Source: Methanosarcinaceae archaeon
GTDB taxonomy: Archaea > Halobacteriota > Methanosarcinia > Methanosarcinales > Methanosarcinaceae
Direction: 5' to 3'
Assembly: GCA_020055655.1 (NCBI GenBank)
Contig: JAIPUR010000002.1
Location: 62,001-126,000 of the forward strand
Length of the DNA stretch: 64,000 nucleotides
Under the pieces are notes generated by a model, which saw nothing but the letters and a program-made list of their open reading frames with translations, was not told where the DNA came from and did no database searches. Below are positions 45,929-56,654 of the stretch, piece by piece (position 1 is the stretch's first letter; the number at the start of each line of letters is the position of its first letter). The translations under genes were made by a program, and so were the position numbers.

Positions 45929-46009
45929 ACATATTATTTTTTACTGATAGTTGTAGGGTGCAGCTATCTTGCATATTTAGTGGGCAAATTCACTCATAGG
46001 GTGTTGGTT

Positions 46010-46648
46010 ATGGAAGAACAGGTTAATTTACTGACAAATGAAGAAGGTAAAATGGCTGTCCAATTTGCAAGAAATGTCATTGATACATACTTGGATACAA
46101 GAGAGATCCCGGATATTTCTGAAATTGAATTGCCAGATGTTTTTGATGAGGCAAGAGGAGTTTTTGTAACATTACACAAAGATGATACTCTCCGGGGATG
46201 CATTGGCCATCCTCATGCAGATTCTCAATTAAAGTCCTCAATAATTGATTCTGCCCTGTCTGCTGCCATGCGGGACCCTCGCTTTCCTCCTGTTCGTTCA
46301 GAGGAGATGACAGATATAACAGTAGAGGTCACAATTCTTACAAAACCAAAACTTATAGATGTTCCAGCAAATGAATTGCCTGATTCTATTGAGATCGGGC
46401 GGCATGGTCTGATAGTTAAAAGTGGAATTCGTCAGGGTTTACTGCTTCCACAGGTTGCACCGGAAAATGATTTTGATGAGCTTGAGTTCTTAGGTTATAC
46501 TTGTATGAAAGCGGGTCTTTCATACGACGCCTGGTTAGACGGACTTGAGGTGTATAGTTTTGAGGGTCAGGTATTTTCAGAACTAAGTCCTTCAGGTGAG
46601 ATATCTGAAAAGTGTTTTGAGAATAGTTCATGCTCGAAGGATCAATGA
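46010..46648 (+). CDS. AMMECR1 family protein
   Basis: A 212-residue protein of the AMMECR1 family found in archaea and eukaryotes. The signature LRGCIGHPHAD near residue 62 is present, together with AALRDPRFPPV-like AMRDPRFPPVRSEEM near residue 86 and the ending DFDELEFLGYTCMKAGLSYDAWLDG. The family has a conserved cysteine in RGCIG, which suggests an enzymatic role, but no reaction is established. ATG 46010 is preferred over 45980 because GGGTG lies about eight bases upstream. It converges with the deoxyribosyltransferase-like gene, with only 13 bases between stops. Confidence 0.88.
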   Translation: MEEQVNLLTNEEGKMAVQFARNVIDTYLDTREIPDISEIELPDVFDEARGVFVTLHKDDTLRGCIGHPHADSQLKSSIIDSALSAAMRDPRFPPVRSEEMTDITVEVTILTKPKLIDVPANELPDSIEIGRHGLIVKSGIRQGLLLPQVAPENDFDELEFLGYTCMKAGLSYDAWLDGLEVYSFEGQVFSELSPSGEISEKCFENSSCSKDQ

Positions 46649-46661
46649 TCCTCTGGCAGAA

Positions 46662-47090
46662 CTATTTGTAAGATTCAAGTACTTTGAGTATGCTCTCAAC
46701 ATCTCTTTCGAGTGCTTCAACTGTCATTTCCATCATCAGATTTACGATGCCGTCTTCACCAAAGGTTCTGAAATCAGTTTTTAGTCCAAGTACTGGTATG
46801 TTTTTCGCATAAGCGTATCCCATTTCCCAAGCTGTTCCAGAATCAACATCGCTACCACCGTCCAGTACTGCAAGTACAATGTCTGATGTATCCACTCCTT
46901 TTACATCATTTTCGAATATCTTGCGTTGATTGTTTTCCACACGGTTGTATATATCATCTTCTCCGTCCTCTTGTGGAAGGAATACTGAGAATCCCATCTC
47001 AACCAGCTTGTCACGCAATATTTCATTAAACTCTCTCTCTGCCTGGGAAAAAAGTGGTCCTGCAAGGTATATCTGTTTTTTGTCAACCAT
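46662..47090 (-). CDS. Nucleoside 2-deoxyribosyltransferase-like protein
   Basis: A 142-residue protein of the Nuc_deoxyrib_tr family. The substrate-binding start IYLAGPLFSQAEREFNE and the catalytic segment VDSGTAWEMGYAYA, with the nucleophile-type Glu of the GTAWE motif, are both visible, plus SDIVLAVLDGG near residue 70. Members cleave or transfer 2-deoxyribose between bases, or hydrolyse deoxynucleotides. Its role here could be nucleotide salvage or pool cleaning. AGGAGA eight bases before ATG 47090 supports the start. The single-domain length is normal for the family. Confidence 0.85.
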   Translation of the reverse strand: MVDKKQIYLAGPLFSQAEREFNEILRDKLVEMGFSVFLPQEDGEDDIYNRVENNQRKIFENDVKGVDTSDIVLAVLDGGSDVDSGTAWEMGYAYAKNIPVLGLKTDFRTFGEDGIVNLMMEMTVEALERDVESILKVLESYK

Positions 47091-47214
47091 TTGTTCAGTC
47101 TCCTGTTAGAGTTCACATGATTGACCGGATTGTTAATAATCCTGATGTAAGCAGAGTGAATGTAATAGCAAAAAAGGGTGTAAGTGCAGAAGAAGATACA
47201 AAAGTTTTGAATAT

Positions 47215-47841
47215 TTATTCTTCATCGATGTTTTCCAATTCCGTAAGGAAGTTTTCAACAATTAGTTCAAGCTTTTGCATTTGCTTGTGATAACGTGTGA
47301 TAATTTCAAATTCAAAACCGGATGATCGCAATCCATTTTCTTCATAGTTTCTGATAATTTCCGGCAATTCTTTTTTGGAGGGCAAAATAATCTTGTCGTA
47401 TTTCATTCTCAGAGCCTGCGCTACTATGGACATGAAGTTCTTGTCAATGAAGAAAAAAACTTTTTTTGAACCGGGTTTCCTGAACCTTCTTAAAATATGG
47501 TATTGTGAAAGATTCTTCATGGCTGTACTTGTAGCTGACAGGCTGTATCCTGTTTCAATGGAAATTTCCTCAAGTGACATTTCTTCCGGCTCTATGAAGA
47601 GCACGCTCACAATTTTTGAAGAAATGTCGTCAAAGCCTTCAGCTTTTAGGTTCTGTGCTATGAGCTCCTTGAAATCTTCCCTTGGACTCGTTGGGTCAGA
47701 TGTAACCCAGAATAGCTTCTCCGGATTCCTTCTTGGTGTGAACAAGAGACTTCGATTTCTGTCATTACAAGCTCTTTCATCACCAGGCTGAAGAGGTACT
47801 ATTTTGACTGAAGCTTTTCCGTTTTTCTTTTTTCCGCCCAT
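47215..47841 (-). CDS. GbsR/MarR-type winged-helix transcriptional regulator
   Basis: A 208-residue regulator with a basic N-terminal tail (KKKNGKASVK) and a winged helix at residues about 75-135: VLFIEPEEMSLEEISIETGYSLSATSTAMKNLSQYHILRRFRKPGSKKVFFFID. The spacing fits the GbsR family of MarR-like proteins, which often control osmolyte transport or synthesis genes. The C-terminal helices would form the dimer. AAGGT lies before ATG 47841. The AhpD-like gene ends 42 bases upstream on the same strand, so it may be the last gene of that transcript. The target genes cannot be read from the window. Confidence 0.75.
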   Translation of the reverse strand: MGGKKKNGKASVKIVPLQPGDERACNDRNRSLLFTPRRNPEKLFWVTSDPTSPREDFKELIAQNLKAEGFDDISSKIVSVLFIEPEEMSLEEISIETGYSLSATSTAMKNLSQYHILRRFRKPGSKKVFFFIDKNFMSIVAQALRMKYDKIILPSKKELPEIIRNYEENGLRSSGFEFEIITRYHKQMQKLELIVENFLTELENIDEE

Positions 47842-47882
47842 GCACTTACCTTGTCAATAAAAAATTGCAGTAATGTTTATTT

Positions 47883-48155
47883 TCAGAAGTCATCTATGTA
47901 CTTCAAGCCGGAACCCATTCTGATAAGTGAGGCTACAAGAAGTGCTTCTTCGATCTCCTTGTCGCTGATACCAGCTTTTTTGGTGAACCCTTTGTGGCGC
48001 ACGACACACTGGTCACATCCGGTAGCAGCAGCACATGCAAGAGCGATGAGTTTCTTTGTTCTTTTTTCAATTGCTCCATCCTGCATGATCTTCATTTTCA
48101 TGTCTGTAAATCCAATACGCTTGTCAGCTTCGCTAATTGTTTCCTGCTCGCTCAT
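47883..48155 (-). CDS. AhpD-like carboxymuconolactone decarboxylase family protein
   Basis: A 90-residue all-helical protein with the AhpD redox motif GCDQCVVRH (Cys47, Cys50, His54), the standard CXXC-X3-H arrangement of peroxidase-like family members. Alkyl hydroperoxidase or disulfide reductase activity is a reasonable guess; the physiological partner is unknown. Its ATG overlaps the last base of the stop of the upstream ArsR-type gene, so the two are translated together. This pairing of an ArsR regulator with an AhpD-like protein suggests redox- or metal-responsive control. Confidence 0.88.
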   Translation of the reverse strand: MSEQETISEADKRIGFTDMKMKIMQDGAIEKRTKKLIALACAAATGCDQCVVRHKGFTKKAGISDKEIEEALLVASLIRMGSGLKYIDDF

Positions 48156-48493
48156 TATTTCATCTCTTCTACATTTTCGAAATATCCTTCACCGCGTGGT
48201 GATAGCTGATATTCCTGCGGGTCAGTGTTTTCGATCTTATCCACATAAAGAGCATTTTCCAGCATGTCAATATGGAACTTTGCTTCTGTGGAATTAAGAT
48301 CAAGCTCATTTTTGATCTCGTCAATGGACATTGTTTTAGCATAGAGAAGCTTTAGTATTTTCCTTCGGGTAGGATTTTGAAGTGTCCTAAGTCCAATTGC
48401 GTGGTCTTCGGTTTTGTTTTCTATGCTCCTTCCTTCCTTCTTTATTTTTGCCATCCATTCTTTCTTTTTCTCAGCTGGATCTTTTTCAACCAT
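48155..48493 (-). CDS. ArsR-family winged-helix regulator
   Basis: A 112-residue protein with a lysine-rich N-terminus and an ArsR-type winged helix: LRTLQNPTRRKILKLLYAKTMSIDEIKNELDLNSTEAKFHIDMLENALYVDKI, then the short wing EYQLSPRGEGYF. No cysteine is present, so direct thiolate metal or arsenic sensing of the classical ArsR kind is unlikely. AAGGTGA lies four bases before ATG 48493. It overlaps the AhpD-like gene by one base. It probably regulates its own operon. Confidence 0.82.
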   Translation of the reverse strand: MVEKDPAEKKKEWMAKIKKEGRSIENKTEDHAIGLRTLQNPTRRKILKLLYAKTMSIDEIKNELDLNSTEAKFHIDMLENALYVDKIENTDPQEYQLSPRGEGYFENVEEMK

Positions 48494-48634
48494 AATTTCA
48501 CCTTTTGTTAGTAAACACTCAACTTTCTGTATTTACTGAAAGTTAAAAAAACATGAAATTATTTATAATTATGGTTTTGATAAAATAATGAATCAAAAAA
48601 GTAAAATATGAAGTTCAAAAGTAGTTAGAAGATA

Positions 48635-49441
48635 TTATTCTGTGGTTAATATCTCCTTCTTGATAGAATCATAGCAATTTTCAAATATTTCCTGGTTGCC
48701 CTCTATCTCGAAAATACTAAATCCGAATGTTTTAGCGTATTCCTCTATCTTCTCGTCAAAATCCTTGGTATACGCAAGTCCTGTTTTGACCTTGCCAACT
48801 CTTGAATAATTAGCTGCATCCAGAAGCATTTTGTGCATTTTTATTTGCTCTTCGGGGTCTTTGCTATAATCACTGATCTTATCTATCTCGTTCCAGTAGC
48901 GGGCAAACATTGGTGTGAAGAACATAGCAGGTTCCTTACTGTTCTCCTTAAGGAGTTTCAGGTAGCTTGCACATCCACCAACTGTGGCTCCTATGCAGTC
49001 GTCAACGACTCTTCCATCATTATCTCTGAGTATGCGTATTTTGCATTTAGTGACAAGCTCTTCGAACTTTTCTTCCACTTTCTCAAGGGCATTTCCACAG
49101 AGACCATAGAAAAGAAGGATCCCATCTGAATACAAAGCAACCTTTTCGATCTCCTCATGCATGTATGCTTTTAGATCCTTAGGATACATATGAAGACCCA
49201 GTTCCACTATGTCTATTAGAAGAGTAAATTCGTCCCCATCTTTAGAACTCTCAGGAATTGTTGGCGGAACATCTGAAGGTTGAAGTTCATATGAAATCTT
49301 CTGCTCATCCAGTTTTTCAATGAACTCAAGATGATCTCCAGTCTGTAACACTATAATATTGGATATTCGAGGGTCATTCTCAATGATCCAGACCATCTCA
49401 TCCTGGAGCATCTTACAGGCAATTATACTTAGAACAGTCAT
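48635..49441 (-). CDS. DUF1638 family protein
   Basis: A 268-residue soluble protein with the DUF1638 pattern: IACKMLQDEMVWIIENDP at the start, a central LLFYGLCGNALEKVEEKF, DCIGATVGGCASYLKLL near residue 150 and FFTPMFARYWNE. Conserved cysteines are Cys9, then those in GLCGNA, DDCIGA and GGCA, a plausible metal site. DUF1638 genes are frequent in methylotrophic methanogens and often lie near corrinoid methyltransferase genes, but no biochemical role is known to me. GGAG five bases upstream supports ATG 49441. It is transcribed alone here. Confidence 0.82.
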   Translation of the reverse strand: MTVLSIIACKMLQDEMVWIIENDPRISNIIVLQTGDHLEFIEKLDEQKISYELQPSDVPPTIPESSKDGDEFTLLIDIVELGLHMYPKDLKAYMHEEIEKVALYSDGILLFYGLCGNALEKVEEKFEELVTKCKIRILRDNDGRVVDDCIGATVGGCASYLKLLKENSKEPAMFFTPMFARYWNEIDKISDYSKDPEEQIKMHKMLLDAANYSRVGKVKTGLAYTKDFDEKIEEYAKTFGFSIFEIEGNQEIFENCYDSIKKEILTTE

Positions 49442-49645
49442 TTTTTCTCCAAAATCTTCTCTTTACATCATAAGGTCCATTACAAAATCGAATGATATGC
49501 ACTATTATATAGTTATGCGTCACAATGGTGTACTAAGCTAGTATAAAATAATGACCATTTTGTAACATAAAGAATTACTGGTTTTCTATCATATGTCAAA
49601 AACTCTTTTATCCAACCTCAACCAAGAATAATAATGGGGTTTGCA

Positions 49646-50827
49646 ATGTCACGATCATTACCAGATATTAAATTCAAGTGGATTCTTCTTCTTTTTGTAC
49701 TCATACTTATGGCAGCTTTTGTTTCTACTAACTACCTGGGTGTCAGGCCATCTGCTTCCTCTGGAATCAATAATATCACTCTGCCAGAAGGTTTTGTAAT
49801 TGATGTTTACGCAGATGATCTGGGAAGCAGCTTGCTATCCTATCCGGGTCCATCTCCCGGTCCACGTATGCTCATGCAGAAAGATGGTTTGCTCTTTGTA
49901 TCAATTCCCAACAAAGGCATAGTTGTGACACTGCCGGATATTGATGGTGACAAAAAAGCCGATGATGTGAACGTTTTCATACCAAGTCTGGATTCTCCTC
50001 ACGGACTGGATCACTATGATGGCTGGTTCTATATTGCAGAAGAGAGCAGGCTCATCAGGGTTAGGGATGATGACGGTGACCTGATTGCAGACAAAGACAG
50101 TATTGAAGTCTTAATTGACGACCTGCCAAGTGGCGGCCATTACACACGAACTGTGAAGGTCCATGACGATGCACTCTATCTTAGCATGGGTTCATCATGT
50201 AATGTATGCGATGAAGAGGATGAAAGGCGTGCAGCCATAATCCGGGGAGAACTTGATGGAAGCAAATGGACTGTATTTGCAAGCGGGCTTCGAAACTCTG
50301 TAGGTCTGGCATTCCATCCTGAAACAGGAGAACTTTACGGCACTGAAAATGGAAGGGACTGGCTTGGGGATGATCTGCCACCTGACGAGATCAATCTTAT
50401 TGTTGAAGGTGGGAACTATGGCTGGCCTATCTGCTACGGTGACAACGTCCACGACACTGAGTTTGATAAGAATGTATACATTCGCGATCCATGTCAGGAA
50501 CCTGATACAATTCCGGCTCTTGTAAATTTACAGGCTCATTCTGCTCCACTTGGTTTGACGTTCTACGATGCTGATAATTTCCCGGCGGAGTATTTGGGCG
50601 ATATGTTCGTCTGTTTTCATGGTTCATGGAACCGTCAGGAACCCACAGGTTACAAAATAGTTAGTATTGACATGGCTACGCTTGAAATAAGGGATTTTGC
50701 AACAGGTTGGTTACAGGATAACAAGGTTCTTGGTCGTCCGGTGGATGTGATAGTAGCTGAAGACGGTTCACTTTTTGTAAGTGATGACAATGCGGGAAAT
50801 ATATACAGGATATATTATGTTGGTTAA
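49646..50827 (+). CDS. Secreted six-bladed beta-propeller, PQQ-dependent sugar dehydrogenase-like
   Basis: A 393-residue protein with an N-terminal membrane or signal helix (ILLLFVLILMAAFVSTNYLG, residues about 14-33) and a six-bladed propeller of the sorbosone/soluble glucose dehydrogenase fold. Visible blocks are LPEGFVIDVYADDL, DIDGDKKADDVNVF, SPHGLDHYDGWFYIAEESRLIRVRDDDGDLIADK, SGLRNSVGLAFHPETGELYGTENGRDWLGDDLPPDEIN, GGNYGWP, and FHGSWNRQEPTGYKIV. PQQ and calcium contact motifs seem present, but archaeal PQQ synthesis is not expected, so the ligand may differ. GGGG upstream favours ATG 49646 over 49634. It likely sits outside the membrane. Confidence 0.8.
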   Translation: MSRSLPDIKFKWILLLFVLILMAAFVSTNYLGVRPSASSGINNITLPEGFVIDVYADDLGSSLLSYPGPSPGPRMLMQKDGLLFVSIPNKGIVVTLPDIDGDKKADDVNVFIPSLDSPHGLDHYDGWFYIAEESRLIRVRDDDGDLIADKDSIEVLIDDLPSGGHYTRTVKVHDDALYLSMGSSCNVCDEEDERRAAIIRGELDGSKWTVFASGLRNSVGLAFHPETGELYGTENGRDWLGDDLPPDEINLIVEGGNYGWPICYGDNVHDTEFDKNVYIRDPCQEPDTIPALVNLQAHSAPLGLTFYDADNFPAEYLGDMFVCFHGSWNRQEPTGYKIVSIDMATLEIRDFATGWLQDNKVLGRPVDVIVAEDGSLFVSDDNAGNIYRIYYVG

Positions 50828-50926
50828 AATCCACTTGTGAGAATACATGTGTCATATAAGGCTGTTAAATAATTAAATAGATATAAGAGTTACACAGTCT
50901 TATTTTTATAGATATTCTCATAATTA

Positions 50927-53900
50927 ATGTTGTTACAATTTGAAAGGGGTTATATTATCGACATCAACACGATAAGTTCACAAATTGATTTCACACTTGA
51001 TATGTCGGTGGGGAGCTACTTTTCACTGCTTTACAACAAAGAAGAAGAAATGGCAGAAGTGCTCCTCAAGTTCTTTGATGCTGGTTTAAGGAACAACGAA
51101 TGTTGTGTGCTTGGATTTTCCGACGAAAAGAATCACAAACTTGCTCTGAATGTTCTAAGAGAAGCAGGGGTTGATGTGGATAACGATCTTGAAACTGGTC
51201 AGATCGTACCCATAACATGTGTTGGATGTTATATTAATGATCAGGTAGCTGAAAGCGAAGTTCATCACTGGGAAACCCTTTACAATGAATCTATATCTTC
51301 AGGTTTTGCTGGTATGCGCATGTTTAGTGAATTTAGCATAATTGGAGATAATGCCTGGGATAAATTTATAGAATTTGAACAAATCGGCATGCGGGTCATA
51401 GAGAAAAAAGGCATAATTTCTATTTTTGCATTCCAAGAAGAGGCTCGTTCCAGATCGGAAATGATCGAGCTTATAGGCATGCACGATGGAACTATCATTA
51501 AGAAAGATGATACATGGACTCTTCTTCAGAGTTCCTCTTCATGCAAGGTTCTACAGAAAGAAACACTTTTCCCCAATGATGTATTAGAGAATGTCTGGAC
51601 AGGTGTCTGGGCTTGTGACAGGCATGACAATATAGTTTACTTCAATAAGGGTATGGAATCCCTATCAGGTCTGCGAAGTAAAGATGTTATCGGCAAAAAA
51701 ATAATCTCACTCATGCCTCGAACACTCGAGGGTGACGAACTAAGATTCATTGATATTTTCCATTTGACAAAGCAGACTCTTCACTCTCGAAATTACGATA
51801 TATTCCCTTTCATAAAACCCGATGGTCAGTATATCTACCATAGCGGTGTTCTGTCCCCCCTGAGAGACAAAAAAGGTGACTATGCTGGTATGCTGGGTAC
51901 AGTTGGCAATATCATAGAGCAGACCATTGATAGCAAGGATCTAAAGAGTGAGTTTCTCTCTGCTGAGAGACTTGGAGACATCTATAAGAAGAGTCCTGTA
52001 GTTGCTTTTCTTTGGTCTGCAGAAGAAAATTGGCCTATAGAATTTGTTTCTGAGAACATTTCACAGTTTGGATATATTCCTGAAGAATTGACCTCCAGCA
52101 AGTTTGCATATGCAGACATGATCCATCCCGATGATCTTGTTCTTGTAAGCAATGATGTTGAACAACTTGAGATATCTGGGAAAATGTATTTTTCGAGGGA
52201 ATATCGCCTGCTCACCAAATCGGGTAACTATAAGTGGGTAACAGAGAGATCTTTCCTTATAAGGGATCAGGATGGAAATCCTGCATATTATCAGGGAATA
52301 ATTGTTGATGTCACTGAGCGTAAGAAAGCTGAGGATGCACTAATTGCAGCCGAAAAGAAATATCGTCTAATATTTGAGAATTCTCCTCTTGGAATATTCA
52401 ATTTTGATGAAAAAGGTGCTATCACCCATTGTAATGATAAATTTTTAAGCATTATTGGTCTGGAATCCAAGGATGATATAATTGGTTTCAGTATGATCGA
52501 ATCAGTCAGTAATCCTGGCATGAAAAAGGCAATAGATAATGTCCTCTCCAGAAAACCTGGCCATTTTGAGGGGCAATATCGCACCATTAAAAGTGGCAGG
52601 CAAGTCTATGTAAAGGCTGATTACAGTCCAAATATTACAGAAGATGGTACATTCCTTGGTGGTATTGGTATATTCGAGGATATTTCCGAGCGTAAAAAAG
52701 CTGAAGATGCCCTTCGCCTTGATGAATCCCGTCTTGAAGCTCTTTTGAAACTCAATCAAATGACTTCCATGTCCTTTAAGGAAATTGCGGATTTTGTGCA
52801 GGAAGAAGCGGTACGCATGACACAGAGCAAGATTGGCTACCTTGCATTTCTGGATGAGGAAAATATACTTAGCATGCACTCATGGTCGAAGAGTGCAATG
52901 AGTATATGTGCTGTGGAGAATCGAAGATTTGATTATCCTCTTGAAACGACTGGAATATGGGGTGAGCCTATAAGGCAGGGAATTCCTATCATAACAAATG
53001 ATTTCCAGGCTCCGAATCCACTAAAAAAAGGCTACCCTCTTGGACATATCAAGATATTGCGACATATGAATATCCCTATTTACGATGGCGAAGAAATAGT
53101 CGGAGTTGCAGGTGTGGGCAATAAGGAAACCGAATATGACCAGTCCGATGTCCGGCAATTGACACTGCTTATGGAAGGCATGTGGCGTCTAATTCAGCGT
53201 AAAAAAGCTGAAGACACTCTCAGGGAATATGCCCAAGAACTCTCATATGTTAATGAGGAACTTTCCAGAGCAAATGATGAGTTGTCTGAAGCCAACGAGG
53301 AATTGAAATCTCTGGACAGGATGAAAGATGAGTTCCTGTCCAATGTCAGCCATGAGTTCAAAACTCCATTGACATCTATACAGGGTTACAGCCAGCTGAT
53401 CTCAGATGGTACACTTGGTGATATTAATGAGCAACAACAGAAGGCTGTCTCTACTGTTATCCGCAATTCCGAGCGCCTGAGGAGGTTGGTTGATTCTCTT
53501 CTTTATCTTAGTAGGGCACAGGCTGGAAAGATACGATACTCATTTGACCGTGTACAAATTGCAGATGTTATAGATAATTCAATACAGGATGTTGAACTTC
53601 AGGCAAAGAGCAAGAACATTACTATTAAGAAGAATCTGCCTGACGAAATGCCATTGTTCAATGCAGATAGGGACAAGCTCATGGATGTCCTCATAAATCT
53701 GACTGATAATGCGGTGAAATTTACGCCAGATGGGGGGACTATCACAATCTCGTCTTATGTTGAAGAAAAGTCACTTCATATTTCGGTAAAAGATACGGGT
53801 ATTGGAATCCCCAAAGATAAGATCCCAAATCTTTTCCAGCGATTCTATCAGGTAGATGCGTCAGGTAAGCGCAAGTATGGTGGGACCGGTCTTGGTCTAT

Positions 53901-54007
53901 ATATCTGTAAAAAGATAGTGGAAGACCATGGCGGTAACATTTGGGTCGAAAGCACAGAAGGTGAAGGCAGTACATTCCACATACAGTTCCCAATGGAAAC
54001 AGTGTGA
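50927..54007 (+). CDS. Multi-sensor histidine kinase (MEDS, PAS, GAF, HisKA, HATPase)
   Basis: A cytoplasmic kinase of 1026 residues with no membrane segment. Order: a MEDS domain (about 30-200; GSYFSLLYNKEEEMAEVLLKFFDAGL; GMRMFSEFS), three PAS domains (about 222-345, 355-470, 480-600, with typical PAC ends ending in ERKKAEDAL), a GAF domain (about 620-760), a coiled coil, HisKA with LSNVSHEFKTPLTSIQGYSQLI near residue 808, and the ATPase with N, G1 and G2 boxes (NLTDNAVKFT; VKDTGIGIPKDK; GGTGLGLYICKKI). MEDS is tied to methanogen and methylotroph sensing in annotation. ATG 50927 sits about 22 bases after a TATTTTTATA stretch, so the message may be leaderless. No receiver is adjacent. Confidence 0.92.
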   Translation: MLLQFERGYIIDINTISSQIDFTLDMSVGSYFSLLYNKEEEMAEVLLKFFDAGLRNNECCVLGFSDEKNHKLALNVLREAGVDVDNDLETGQIVPITCVGCYINDQVAESEVHHWETLYNESISSGFAGMRMFSEFSIIGDNAWDKFIEFEQIGMRVIEKKGIISIFAFQEEARSRSEMIELIGMHDGTIIKKDDTWTLLQSSSSCKVLQKETLFPNDVLENVWTGVWACDRHDNIVYFNKGMESLSGLRSKDVIGKKIISLMPRTLEGDELRFIDIFHLTKQTLHSRNYDIFPFIKPDGQYIYHSGVLSPLRDKKGDYAGMLGTVGNIIEQTIDSKDLKSEFLSAERLGDIYKKSPVVAFLWSAEENWPIEFVSENISQFGYIPEELTSSKFAYADMIHPDDLVLVSNDVEQLEISGKMYFSREYRLLTKSGNYKWVTERSFLIRDQDGNPAYYQGIIVDVTERKKAEDALIAAEKKYRLIFENSPLGIFNFDEKGAITHCNDKFLSIIGLESKDDIIGFSMIESVSNPGMKKAIDNVLSRKPGHFEGQYRTIKSGRQVYVKADYSPNITEDGTFLGGIGIFEDISERKKAEDALRLDESRLEALLKLNQMTSMSFKEIADFVQEEAVRMTQSKIGYLAFLDEENILSMHSWSKSAMSICAVENRRFDYPLETTGIWGEPIRQGIPIITNDFQAPNPLKKGYPLGHIKILRHMNIPIYDGEEIVGVAGVGNKETEYDQSDVRQLTLLMEGMWRLIQRKKAEDTLREYAQELSYVNEELSRANDELSEANEELKSLDRMKDEFLSNVSHEFKTPLTSIQGYSQLISDGTLGDINEQQQKAVSTVIRNSERLRRLVDSLLYLSRAQAGKIRYSFDRVQIADVIDNSIQDVELQAKSKNITIKKNLPDEMPLFNADRDKLMDVLINLTDNAVKFTPDGGTITISSYVEEKSLHISVKDTGIGIPKDKIPNLFQRFYQVDASGKRKYGGTGLGLYICKKIVEDHGGNIWVESTEGEGSTFHIQFPMETV

Positions 54008-54100
54008 TCCAATTTCAAAACAATTCAGTTCATCTTATCAATGAATATTTATCTTTTTAGTTCGTTCGATATGTTCAGATATTTAGAAAGGTGATTCAAA

Positions 54101-55150
54101 ATGAAAGTTATAATCATAGGTGGCTTCCTTGGAAGTGGAAAAACTACAACTCTGTTGAGTCTTGGTAAGCATCTTGTTGAGAAGGGACATAAGATCGCTA
54201 TAATTGTAAATGAGATCGGAGATGTAGGTGTAGATGGCGATACTCTCTCTTTGGGTGGTATTCCCACTAAGGAACTCACTGGTGGTTGTATTTGTTGCAG
54301 CCTTCTTGATGGTATGAAGAAGACTATGGAGATTCTTATGGAAGAGTACGGCCCGGATGTTTTAATAGTTGAACCAACAGGTATTGCCTTCCCATTCCAG
54401 ATCAAGGATAATATTGAGGAATTGAATATGGAGGGTGTTTCGTTTGCACCTGTTGTTACACTTGTGGATGCCAGTGTAATGTATAAGGATATGCAAAAAG
54501 TGCCTGTATTTATTAAAAACCAGATTCTGGAATCTGAGATCGTCTGCATTAACAAGATCGACCTTGTAGATGAGGTGGCAATCGCATCGGTATCCAATAC
54601 TATTCTTGACATTAATCCCGATGCGATAATAGCTGAATTCTCAGCGAAGAACTGGGATGCAAAGTTTCAGACAGTTTTGGATCTGCTTGCTGGTGAAAGT
54701 AAAGTTATACACAAGAGCAAGCATCTTAACTCCATTGAGATGTCCGGTGTTGGCAGCTATGCAGGAGAGTATCTGCTAAAAACGGATGTTCTGCAGTCTG
54801 ATAAAATCACCACCATGCTTGTGCACCTGCTGGGTAGTATCAAAGAGAAGCTGATAGAGAAGAACCCTGATTTCATCGGTCATGTCAAGATGACATTCAG
54901 ATTCGATGAGGGACTTGTCAAGGCAAATCTCACATCAGCTCATGGTAATCCTTATGTGGAAATACTGGAAGAAACTGAAGAGGATGAGCAGCATCTCAAG
55001 TTTTTGTCTGCGATCACACTGGTTTCAAGGGAAGATCTTATCGATATAGTCGATGGTTCCATTCAGAAGATGCTTACAGATGAAGGCATCGGTTTTGAAA
55101 AGCTTGAGGTTAAGGCTCACAGCCACGAACCTGAGGTTATTTCACTTTGA
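54101..55150 (+). CDS. G3E-family (CobW-like) GTPase, first copy
   Basis: A 349-residue metal-chaperone-type GTPase. Walker A GGFLGSGKTTTL is at residues 7-18; the metal-site motif GGCICC (residues 61-66) is the CXCC signature of the G3E/CobW family; EPTGIAFP follows near residue 91 and NKID near residue 148. A CobW C-terminal domain fills residues about 240-330. It ends in KAHSHEPEVISL, with no His-rich tail. A second, closely similar copy follows after 299 bases. Related G3E proteins deliver Ni, Co or Zn to enzymes, including corrinoid enzymes. GGTGATT before ATG 54101 sets the start. Confidence 0.9.
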   Translation: MKVIIIGGFLGSGKTTTLLSLGKHLVEKGHKIAIIVNEIGDVGVDGDTLSLGGIPTKELTGGCICCSLLDGMKKTMEILMEEYGPDVLIVEPTGIAFPFQIKDNIEELNMEGVSFAPVVTLVDASVMYKDMQKVPVFIKNQILESEIVCINKIDLVDEVAIASVSNTILDINPDAIIAEFSAKNWDAKFQTVLDLLAGESKVIHKSKHLNSIEMSGVGSYAGEYLLKTDVLQSDKITTMLVHLLGSIKEKLIEKNPDFIGHVKMTFRFDEGLVKANLTSAHGNPYVEILEETEEDEQHLKFLSAITLVSREDLIDIVDGSIQKMLTDEGIGFEKLEVKAHSHEPEVISL

Positions 55151-55449
55151 GCAGGGCATTATTGCTCTGCATCTTTTATGGCAGTTGTAACATCAACTGC
55201 TACCATCAGGCCTTCAATAAATAGATCTTATAAAATGGCACTATTGTACCAATAACTCCTTTTTTTAAGTAAGTGTGATGCCCTCTTAGGCTGTACGTCT
55301 GCAGAAAATCAGTAGTATTACGTCCAAATATTATTACCTATGTAAGTTTGCGCTAACATCAAAAAATGTGTATGGGTGTCAAGTAGGTATTTATTTTATC
55401 ATAGATTACTCATTTTCACTCATTTGTTTAAATGAGGGCGGAGATGCGA
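55151..55449. other. Spacer between the two G3E GTPase genes
   Basis: 299 bases without coding character. Just after the first stop is a weak stem GAGCA (55149-55153) with TGCTC (55163-55167); a matching but weaker element, AGCAGGGAATTGTTGCT, follows the second GTPase, so the downstream element was probably duplicated with the gene. The remainder is AT-rich and could hold a separate promoter for the second copy. Confidence 0.4.
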
Positions 55450-56556
<1,107 letters not shown>

Positions 56557-56654
56557 TTTGAAACAGTAACATTTTAAGCAGGGAATTGTTGCTCTGTATT
56601 TTCTTCTTTTTTCCTATCTCAAAAAATAAATAACATTGTAACCTTATTTTTTTC

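Noticed and set aside
55151-55449. Riboswitch between the two GTPase genes
   Set aside because: No conserved cobalamin or metal riboswitch core was seen; only weak stems are present.
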